Positions 7,136-12,990 of a stretch of 12,990 nt of DNA are shown one piece after another. Position 1 is the first letter of the stretch; the number at the start of each line of letters is the position of its first letter. Below the pieces are notes generated by a model, which was given only the letters and a program-made list of their open reading frames with translations, ran no database searches and was not told the origin of the DNA. Source of the DNA: HRBIN01 sp038891515 (lineage in GTDB: Archaea; Thermoproteota; Nitrososphaeria_A; Caldarchaeales; Caldarchaeaceae); contig JAWAEB010000045.1 in NCBI GenBank assembly GCA_038891515.1, forward strand, positions 1 to 12,990, written 5' to 3'. Position numbers and translations under genes: made by a program.

Positions 7136-8863
7136 TTATGACTGTTCGTTCGCCCGTATCTTTCTTGTCCTTTCCCAATCTATCCTTCCATCCCTGATCG
7201 CTATGCCGTAAATAGATTCAGCACATTCTATTGATACGTAACCATCGAGGACATCTTCCAAAACTGCCTCAGGATCACGTTCTGATGGTTTACCCCATCC
7301 GCCACCTCCTGCAGTCTTCAACACACATTTATCGCCCTTTTTCACATTTGCTCTATATGTCCCGACCTTTTTTTCTTGGAATGAGCCAGCGTAAAGGAGC
7401 AGCGATGTAGGCTCTGCATCCCAGCCTCCGTTTAAACCCCATGGTTTTGTTTTGGTCTTTTTCATCACCGAGATTAGCTCTCCATCACTTGTGAATTTAA
7501 TCTCCCGAAGGACACCCAAGCCGCCTCTAAATTTACCGGGAGCACCCGAATCTGTTATCAATTCTAACCTTTCGATAATCATAGCGGTTCGGCTTTCAAG
7601 CACTTCTATGGGGGTGTTCCTCACGACAGCCGAAGACCTATGCTGCAATGCGTTGGCTCCGTCGTGAGTCGAGCATGCACCCCATCCAACTGGCTCGTTG
7701 TTGCTGAGTGCGTAAAGCTTACCATTATCCGGATGAATCCCAACCATCATAAACCCTGGCACATCACCTCCCGATGACGCCGAAATCAAGTCGGGAAGAC
7801 CCTTTCCCAACGCCTTGAAGACGAGCTCAAGCTGCAACATACCAGTCCAAAGGGTGAAGGTTGCAGACGGATATACAGCATGGAAGATAGAGCCCGGGGG
7901 AGCTACCACACGTAGAGGAGCAAAGTGGCCCGCGTTGGAAGGCTCTTCGGGCGTGGTTAAAGACTTGAAAATCATCCTACAAATTGAATAGGTCGCACCG
8001 AATGGCATATTGACGGGCCCCTTGACCATCGGAGACGACCCGGTAAAATCTACCTGAAAGATATCATCGCTGATCTTAACGGTGGCCCTAATAGGTATCA
8101 TCTGGCTGGTTACCCCGTCGTCGTCTATGTAGTCCTCGGCACTCCATTCACCATGTGGCAATGCACGCAGAGCCGAACGACACTTATTTTCCCCTCCCTG
8201 CAGTATGATATCTATAGATTCCCGAACCGTGTCGAGTCCGAATTTTTCAATAATGGAAATTATTCTTTTTTCACCAGTCTTGATAGAAGCAATCTGGGAA
8301 TGCAAATCGCCTATAACCAGGTCGGGCATCCTCGAATTGAACCTAATCAGCTCCAATATTTCTTTGTCCAACCTCCCTCCCTTACACACTTTCGTTCCAG
8401 GAAATATTATCCCCTCTTGATGTAAATCGGTTGAGTCTAAAACATAGCCGGCGTCCTTTGCTCCCAAGTCCATCCAATGGGCTCTAATGACAAGATAAGC
8501 CACTGGTCTAGACGAATTACTATGGAAGACGGGAGCAAAGGTAGTCACATCTAATGTATGAGCGGAGTTCCAGTAGGGATAATTCATGAGGACAATATCG
8601 CCGGACTCCAGATTTTGTTCACCTATGTATTCGACTGCTTTAACTATTGCGTAGTCGTTGGCTCCTATGAAGAATGGCAACCCCGGAGCTTCCGCCACAA
8701 GTCTGAGCTCAGTATCATACAATGAGATGCCGAAATCCAAGACATCGTATATAACGGGGTTGAAGGCTGTCCTGATAAGCGTTCTTCTCATCTCCTCTGC
8801 TACAGAGTTTAGATAGCTTCTGACAATCTCCGCGATTATTCCTTTGCGGCTCATTTTTATCAC
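7136..8863 (-). CDS. hyuB: Hydantoinase/oxoprolinase family subunit B (HyuB-like)
   Basis: This is the B subunit of the HyuA/HyuB family, which with subunit A forms ATP-dependent enzymes that open cyclic amides (N-methylhydantoin, 5-oxoproline) or related carboxylases. It has 575 residues, normal for free-standing HyuB. Family landmarks seen: RSYLNSVAEEMRRTLIRTAF near the start, FISLYD-like FGISLYD, AEAPGLPFFIG, SGDIVLMNYPY, VDFTGSSPMVKGPVNMPFGA, ERLELITDSGAPGKFRGGLG and TAGGGGWGKPSERDPEAVLEDV near the C-terminus. The usual NDPYxGGTHxxD stretch is altered to NYPYWNSAHTLD, keeping the His and the last Asp. The GTG at 8863 overlaps the HyuA stop as GTGA. An ATG at 8854 with GTGAT 4 nt upstream is an equally good start. 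Expected to be cytoplasmic and in complex with HyuA. Substrate unknown. Confidence 0.9.
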   Translation of the reverse strand: MIKMSRKGIIAEIVRSYLNSVAEEMRRTLIRTAFNPVIYDVLDFGISLYDTELRLVAEAPGLPFFIGANDYAIVKAVEYIGEQNLESGDIVLMNYPYWNSAHTLDVTTFAPVFHSNSSRPVAYLVIRAHWMDLGAKDAGYVLDSTDLHQEGIIFPGTKVCKGGRLDKEILELIRFNSRMPDLVIGDLHSQIASIKTGEKRIISIIEKFGLDTVRESIDIILQGGENKCRSALRALPHGEWSAEDYIDDDGVTSQMIPIRATVKISDDIFQVDFTGSSPMVKGPVNMPFGATYSICRMIFKSLTTPEEPSNAGHFAPLRVVAPPGSIFHAVYPSATFTLWTGMLQLELVFKALGKGLPDLISASSGGDVPGFMMVGIHPDNGKLYALSNNEPVGWGACSTHDGANALQHRSSAVVRNTPIEVLESRTAMIIERLELITDSGAPGKFRGGLGVLREIKFTSDGELISVMKKTKTKPWGLNGGWDAEPTSLLLYAGSFQEKKVGTYRANVKKGDKCVLKTAGGGGWGKPSERDPEAVLEDVLDGYVSIECAESIYGIAIRDGRIDWERTRKIRANEQS

Positions 8864-10902
8864 ACTTCGATTATTAGACTACCATATTTGTCAACCGTCA
8901 GAGCTTGGCCGGTGTGAATTATGGTAACCGATACTCCTTCATCTATTACCGCTGGACCATTCACAACGTCTCCGTCGTTTAATGAGTTTCTATCAACAAC
9001 CGTGAAATCTATAAGTTTGTCTAAAACCAAACAGTACGCCTTCCTTGTACCTATTTTTTTCTCTTTCAGATCTTTCGGATAGAATCTTAAAGATGGTTTT
9101 CTAAGAACACCTGTTGCAGTGACTCTAACGTTGATAACCTCTACATCATATGGCATTTTATGTCCATATCTCATATAGTGAAGTTGGTTGAACCGTTCTT
9201 TTACATTTTCGACATAATCGCGTGGATGTACATCCACTTCTAGTGCATGTTCTTGGCCTATATATCTCATTTCTAAACTTCTTCGAAGCTCTGTTTTGAC
9301 GTAGTGCTCATGCAATTCAGTGATGGATTCGGACAACTTTGTCTCCATATCGTGAAAAATGGATTCGAACTTGATCATAGCTGATTCATCAAGTTTTTCC
9401 AAAACGGTCTGCGACATATCGCTCTTTATGTCTGCCATAAGCATTCCGTATGCTGAGAAATTGGCCGGAACGATCGGGATGACTACCCTTGGTACACCAA
9501 CCTCACGGGCGAGAATCGGGGCGATCATAGGTCCTGCACCTCCGAAGGCGACCATAACAAACTCTTCTGGATCATGGCCTTCCTCTACGGTTATTTGTCT
9601 CACCGCAGAACAGCTATTTGCAATCATGACTTTGAACATTCCAGCCGCTGCCTCTTCTAACGAAATATCTAACCGGTCGGCTATCAATCTTTTGATTCCA
9701 TCAACAGCTAACTGTTTGTTAAGAATCATTTCACCACGAAGGAAGCGAGCAGGTTCAATATAGCCCAGACAAACTGCAGCATCAGTTATGGTCGGCCTCG
9801 TCCCACCTCGGGAATAGCACATTGGACCCGGATCGGCTCCGGCACTGTCAGGACCCACTTTTAACAATTTTTCGTCTTCATCAATATATGCTATCGATCC
9901 TCCTCCTGCACCTATCGACCTTATATCAAAAGCAGTCAGCAATAAAGGATAGTGTTCTACATACGTTTGATGCACTACGTTGGCGTAATTGTTAACTATG
10001 GTACATGCATCAAGACTGGTTCCACCAACGTCGATGGAGATGACTTTCTTGAGTCCTAGAGAATTCGCATACTGTATTGCGCCTATCACACCTCCAGCAG
10101 GACCTGACTGAATAGTGCGTATGGGTGACTTCGTCGCTTGACTCGCAGTCATGACTCCGCCATCAGAACGCATTACAAGAAATATCCCATCAAATCCTCT
10201 TTCCCTCAACAGCTTTTCTAATTTCAATATGTGGCTGTTGACAATCGGCTTAATGTAAGCATCTAAAACAGTTGTTGCAGTTCGCTCGTATTCTCTGTAT
10301 TCACGTGCTACTTCACAAGACAGCGATATTGATGCATCTGGATACAGGTCAAGAATAGCGTTCAGAACCTCATGCTCGTGTACTGGGTTCCTATAAGAAT
10401 GTAAAAAGCAGACGGCAAATGATTTTATGCCTTCCGCATTGACCATGCGGTCGATCTCGTTTCTTAAGTTACTTAGGTCCAGTTCCTTAACTACTTCGCC
10501 CTTGTAATTGATTCTACCTGGAATGCCTAATATATGCCGCCGTCGTATCAAAGGTTTTGGCTTAGGATAATTAAAATTATACATGTGTTTCGGCGGTACA
10601 TCTCCCCTACCTATTTCAAAAATGTCTCTAAACCCCTCGTTGGTTATGAGACCTGTGGAAGCTCCTTTTCCCTGCAATATGGCGTTGATGCCAAGCGTTG
10701 TTCCATAAATTATCAGATAAGTCTTGGATAGCGGTGTGGCAAGTTTATCTATAACGTTCAGCACGCCAACTGTGGGATCACGTGGCGTCGTAGGTGACTT
10801 CGCCAGTCTTAGAGCACCGGTGTTATCGTTAAATTCAACCGCGTCGACAAAAGTTCCACCTGTGTCGATTGCAATCCTAAAGTATTTCTCGGTATCTATC
10901 AT
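8860..10902 (-). CDS. hyuA: Hydantoinase/oxoprolinase family subunit A (HyuA-like)
   Basis: This is the ATP-binding A subunit of the HyuA/HyuB family, 680 residues, full length for the family. It has the actin-like ATPase fold. The N-terminal domain begins FRIAIDTGGTFVDAVEF (phosphate-binding DTGGTF, residues about 13-18). The main domain has SGPAGGVIGAIQYA, SIDVGGTSLDA (second phosphate motif), GAGGGSIAYID and DSAGADPGPMCYSRGG. MVAFGGAGPMIAPILAREV is the third glycine motif. The C-terminal part (from about residue 500) is the less conserved HyuA C-terminal domain. The ATG at 10902 lies inside the last codons of the amidohydrolase gene (26-nt overlap). GGAAG upstream is at a long spacing, so translation may depend on coupling. 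In this family subunit A is thought to phosphorylate the amide substrate for subunit B. Whether the substrate is a hydantoin, oxoproline or another lactam cannot be told. Confidence 0.93.
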   Translation of the reverse strand: MIDTEKYFRIAIDTGGTFVDAVEFNDNTGALRLAKSPTTPRDPTVGVLNVIDKLATPLSKTYLIIYGTTLGINAILQGKGASTGLITNEGFRDIFEIGRGDVPPKHMYNFNYPKPKPLIRRRHILGIPGRINYKGEVVKELDLSNLRNEIDRMVNAEGIKSFAVCFLHSYRNPVHEHEVLNAILDLYPDASISLSCEVAREYREYERTATTVLDAYIKPIVNSHILKLEKLLRERGFDGIFLVMRSDGGVMTASQATKSPIRTIQSGPAGGVIGAIQYANSLGLKKVISIDVGGTSLDACTIVNNYANVVHQTYVEHYPLLLTAFDIRSIGAGGGSIAYIDEDEKLLKVGPDSAGADPGPMCYSRGGTRPTITDAAVCLGYIEPARFLRGEMILNKQLAVDGIKRLIADRLDISLEEAAAGMFKVMIANSCSAVRQITVEEGHDPEEFVMVAFGGAGPMIAPILAREVGVPRVVIPIVPANFSAYGMLMADIKSDMSQTVLEKLDESAMIKFESIFHDMETKLSESITELHEHYVKTELRRSLEMRYIGQEHALEVDVHPRDYVENVKERFNQLHYMRYGHKMPYDVEVINVRVTATGVLRKPSLRFYPKDLKEKKIGTRKAYCLVLDKLIDFTVVDRNSLNDGDVVNGPAVIDEGVSVTIIHTGQALTVDKYGSLIIEV

Positions 10903-12076
10903 TTTCGATCATTCTTCCTTTACATATGATTAGTTGTGGCTGCTCAAGGGTTTTTATGTCTTTTAACGGGTTTTCGCGTAAAGCAATTATGGATGCCTGA
11001 AAGCCAACGTCTATGCGGCCTAAATAATGGTCGGCTGCACAGAGTTTAGCCGCATTGACCGTGGCCGCTCTTAGGGCTTCTAGATGGCTCATTCCAAGCT
11101 CAACCATGAACTCTATCTCTCGTACAGTGGCGTTGACGCCGTCGTTCAGGTCGCCAGGAGGAAGATCGGTTCCGCAGACTATTGTGACGCCCTCGTTGAA
11201 AGCTTTGAGAAAACTTTGCGAATGCTTATCTTTTATTGAAAGGGCTTTTTCAATAATCGTCTCATCGAATCCGTTATTTCTCATCCATTCTGGCGACCGT
11301 GTCACACTTAAGGTAGGAACAAGATAGCACGCATTCTCTCTAAGAGATTTTGCGGCGTCCTTGTTAAGAATGTATCCATGTTCAAAACATTTTACTCCTG
11401 CCTCCACTGCTTCGATGAGTGCCTCAGAGCCGCCGCAGTGGGCCGTTACGTAAGTACGATACGAATGTGCAGCCTTTACAGTAGCACTAACCTCCTCTTG
11501 CGTCATTTGCGGAAGGGTGAGATCCTCTTCACTTTTCGCAATTCCACCTGTTATGAAAATCTTCAAATGGTCTGCTCCAAGCTTTAGCTCTCTTCGGGCC
11601 ATCTTGAGAAACTGGTCTGGCCCATCGGCTTCCACCATCCCAAACCCAGCGCCGTGACCGCCTGTGGCTCCCAGACCCTTACCGCTTGCGAATATTGTTG
11701 GACCCTCGATTAAACCTTTATTAATCAAGTCGCGTAGGTAAATGTCTACTCTATGAATTTCACCCACTGTCCTAAGTGTTGTCACACCTGCTTTAACAGC
11801 TTTTAAGGCTCGCGTGTAGCATCTAAAAGCAGTGAAAGTCTCCGGTTCGTTCGGGTTTACCTCCTCGAATGGGAAGGGAATGGAGAGGTTATTGTGGACG
11901 TTTATAATCCCTGGAATTAGGTAAGCTCCCTCAAGGTCAATGACACGACCTAAATTGAGTCGTTTATCCTGCAAACGAGCTATTATATTTTTTTCTATGA
12001 ATACGGTAGTGTCTGAGAGTACTTCTCCATTATCAAGATTCACTATATTGCAACCTTGAAGGCTTATTGCCGTCAT
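10877..12076 (-). CDS. Metal-dependent amidohydrolase, imidazolonepropionase/prolidase-like, with HxN instead of HxH
   Basis: This is an amidohydrolase-superfamily enzyme of 399 residues, in the group with imidazolonepropionases and Xaa-Pro/acyl-amino-acid amidohydrolases. The N-terminal beta-sandwich part ends in LEGAYLIPGIINVHNNLS. Further landmarks are the GKGLGATGGHG loop (residues 132-142), the metal-bridging Lys in DHLKIFITGG (K172), His ligands in VTAHCGG (H213) and CFEHGY (H233), and the catalytic Asp in CGTDLPPG (D304). The C-terminal sandwich has GRIDVGFQASIIAL. The first metal motif is normally HxH (for example IDMHVH); here it reads His61-Asn62-Asn63, so one ligand His is replaced by Asn. 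The other ligands are intact and the frame is unbroken, so the protein may be active with altered metal use. ATG start at 12076. First gene of the hydantoinase operon; its 3' end overlaps hyuA. Substrate unknown, probably an N-acyl, peptide or ring-opened amide. Confidence 0.88.
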   Translation of the reverse strand: MTAISLQGCNIVNLDNGEVLSDTTVFIEKNIIARLQDKRLNLGRVIDLEGAYLIPGIINVHNNLSIPFPFEEVNPNEPETFTAFRCYTRALKAVKAGVTTLRTVGEIHRVDIYLRDLINKGLIEGPTIFASGKGLGATGGHGAGFGMVEADGPDQFLKMARRELKLGADHLKIFITGGIAKSEEDLTLPQMTQEEVSATVKAAHSYRTYVTAHCGGSEALIEAVEAGVKCFEHGYILNKDAAKSLRENACYLVPTLSVTRSPEWMRNNGFDETIIEKALSIKDKHSQSFLKAFNEGVTIVCGTDLPPGDLNDGVNATVREIEFMVELGMSHLEALRAATVNAAKLCAADHYLGRIDVGFQASIIALRENPLKDIKTLEQPQLIICKGRMIENDRYREIL

Positions 12077-12086
12077 GTCCTAAGTG

Positions 12087-12127
12087 TTATATTTTTCCTT
12101 TGGCCGTGGTATTTTAATGTTTTTCCC
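12087..12127 (-). promoter_or_regulatory. Probable promoter of the amidohydrolase-hyuA-hyuB operon
   Basis: On the minus strand GGGAAAAAC (12127-12119) is followed by ATTAAAATA (12118-12110), placing transcription start near 12085-12090 and giving a leader of about 10 nt before the ATG at 12076. A TAGGA lies 3-4 nt before the ATG. The block matches the transporter promoter at 15 of 18 positions by eye. A second AT-rich run (AAAATATAAC, 12096-12087) is too close to the ATG to be the main TATA box. Confidence 0.6.
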
Positions 12128-12699
12128 ACTTACATGACATTTTCAACGAGTTATAATACAGCATTAATTATCTCCTGTCTTCAAAGGCTTGGAAAGTGCC
12201 CAGCTAAACATGGTTAAACCACCTCCAATCTTCATGGTGGTGAGGTGGTTTGAGTAAAGGTGCAGGTTGCCAGCAATTTGTCTTTTGCGCTCAGCTTGTT
12301 TGAGTCTCCGATAGTTTAGTATATTGACCGAACATCTTACCGTCAAGAGTTATATCTTTCATCCATGCCAGCTTGCGACCATCAAATGTAGAAACTACGT
12401 CCAACCCTTTTGAGAGGTTTATAGAACCCTTTCGTCTCTTAAGAATCTCACGTCATATCATTATTTTTAGTGTTTACCAAATCTTTTTCAGAATATATCA
12501 AAGACTTCCTAAAATCACGGCAAAAGACCATGAAGAGTCTTTTTATACTCCAAGCCGGCATACAAGCTACAATGAGGATGAATGATACTGCACCGTTTGC
12601 CAGAAATCCATTATAAACGGAGACAGACGCCTATACTGCGACGGATTATTGAGAAAAAACCCAAGTTTCGACAAGTCTCCGACGTATGACTTATGACGA
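12128..12699. other. AT-rich decayed stretch between the hydantoinase operon and the tRNA fragment
   Basis: No intact gene is convincing. On the minus strand two overlapping frames look like one broken gene. One carries KGLDVVSTFDGRKLAWMKDI and QYTKLSETQTS (about 12435-12295). The next carries LKQAERKRQIAGNLHLYSNH and ends at 12164. The shift falls near 12300. I do not recognise the protein. On the plus strand a frame from 12373 to 12585 continues after a TGA (12583-12585) as CTVCQKSIINGDRRLYCDG to a stop at 12694-12696; the Cys spacing resembles a small zinc finger, but there is no good start. The stretch also holds a strong inverted repeat (12216-12251). Base composition is low in G+C (20/60 at 12481-12540). 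Confidence 0.4.
12216..12251. repeat. Perfect 10-bp inverted repeat
   Basis: AAACCACCTC (12216-12225) is repeated inverted as GAGGTGGTTT (12242-12251), with 16 bases between that themselves contain GGTGGT able to pair with ACCACC in an alternative register. It would form a stable hairpin in DNA or RNA. It lies inside the decayed minus-strand frame. It could be an end of a lost mobile element, a transcription terminator-like hairpin, or a binding site; no T-run follows on either strand. Confidence 0.6.
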
Positions 12700-12734
12700 A
12701 GCAGAGGTCGGCGGTTCAAGTCCGCCCCGGCCCA
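12700..12734 (+). tRNA. 3' fragment of a tRNA gene (probable attachment-site remnant)
   Basis: The sequence reads AGCAG (3' side of the anticodon stem), AGGTC (variable loop), a full T arm with GGCGG (12710-12714), loop TTCAAGT and CCGCC (12722-12726), then CCGGCCC (12727-12733) and the discriminator A (12734). No CCA is encoded, as is common in archaea. The matching 5' acceptor strand GGGCCGG, a D arm and a partner for AGCAG (CTGCT) are absent from the bases before it, and I found no GGGCCGG anywhere on the plus strand. This is therefore a 3' part only. It sits exactly where AT-rich DNA changes to G+C-rich DNA, as expected for the distal end of an element integrated in a tRNA gene. A trans-spliced split-tRNA half is the alternative. 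The amino-acid identity cannot be given. Confidence 0.75.
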
Positions 12735-12735
12735 C

Positions 12736-12990
12736 TCAGAGATACCCCATCACGGCTAATGTGGGAAACCTGTTGATGAACTCTGCCACGAGAGGCTTGT
12801 AGGTGTACGGGCCTCTGTCTGTCCTGGGCATCATCCTGACCGACATCAGGGCCTTGAAAGCCTCATCCTCCGACCCGTGCACACGTAGGTAGTAGATGGA
12901 TTCCTCTGCGTCGAAGCTCTTCACGAACACGAACGGCAGGTAGAGGTTCTCAAGAACGTGCTCAGGTAATTTTCTGCCAAGCGCTGCTAC
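12736..12990 (-). CDS. Unrecognised protein, C-terminal 84 residues (partial)
   Basis: The minus-strand frame is open from the right edge of the window to TGA at 12738-12736, so the start lies outside. Visible sequence includes LPEHVLENLYLPFVFVKSFD, EESIYYLRVHGSEDEAFKAL and the end EFINRFPTLAVMGYL. There is no hydrophobic segment or Cys/His cluster. I do not recognise the family. Composition is G+C-rich (36/60 at 12781-12840) like the helicase fragment at the left edge and unlike the middle, so it is probably native chromosome. It converges on the tRNA fragment, its stop lying 1 nt beyond the tRNA discriminator base. Confidence 0.7.
   Translation of the reverse strand, partial: VAALGRKLPEHVLENLYLPFVFVKSFDAEESIYYLRVHGSEDEAFKALMSVRMMPRTDRGPYTYKPLVAEFINRFPTLAVMGYL

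Noticed and set aside
9359..9763. Plus-strand open frame of 134 residues
   Set aside because: Antisense to HyuA, which is complete and full length.
1..12990. CRISPR array or defence system
   Set aside because: No evenly spaced direct repeats and no nuclease, toxin or Cas-like gene was visible; the intact genes are transport and amide-metabolism genes.

Overview
The window looks archaeal, most likely a Thermoproteota-type genome (the Nitrososphaeria/Caldarchaeales/Bathyarchaeia range cannot be resolved from sequence alone). Reasons: BRE/TATA-type promoters close to the start codons, weak GGTG-type ribosome sites with frequent GTG/TTG starts, a Hef/FANCM-type helicase fragment, a tRNA 3' end with no encoded CCA, a peptide-binding protein with a Thr-rich stalk and no lipobox Cys, and relics of an archaeal IS6-like transposase.

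Layout. Positions 2-340 hold the N-terminal part of a Hef-like helicase, cut off after motif II. Positions 341-1065 are decayed DNA that includes a broken IS6-like transposase. Positions 1066-6638 carry a complete dipeptide/oligopeptide ABC transporter operon on the minus strand, read binding protein, DppB-like permease, DppC-like permease, DppD-like ATPase, DppF-like ATPase. A second IS6-like relic lies at about 6762-7010. Positions 7136-12076 carry a second minus-strand cluster: an imidazolonepropionase/prolidase-like amidohydrolase, then HyuA and HyuB (hydantoinase/oxoprolinase family). Positions 12077-12699 are AT-rich and mostly non-coding or decayed. Positions 12700-12734 are the 3' part of a tRNA, followed directly by the C-terminal end of an unrecognised gene that runs off the right edge.

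How it fits together. The transporter would import a peptide or other small amide-containing compound. The amidohydrolase and the ATP-dependent HyuA/HyuB pair would open cyclic or linear amide bonds. I infer a scavenging/catabolic cassette; the substrate cannot be read from the sequence. The two transcription units start from promoters that are nearly the same (GGGAAAAAC followed by a TATA box), so they may be expressed together.

The two ends of the window are visibly richer in G+C than the middle (by direct count 39/60 at 121-180 and 36/60 at 12781-12840, against 25/60 at 3841-3900 and 20/60 at 12481-12540). With a truncated host gene on the left and a tRNA 3' fragment on the right, this suggests that the whole metabolic block is an acquired island. 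No integrase is visible in the window. I did not find a defence system, CRISPR array or clearly new multi-gene machine. The most notable items are the island boundary at the tRNA, the IS relics bracketing the transporter, the altered metal-binding motif in the amidohydrolase, and the shared promoter element.
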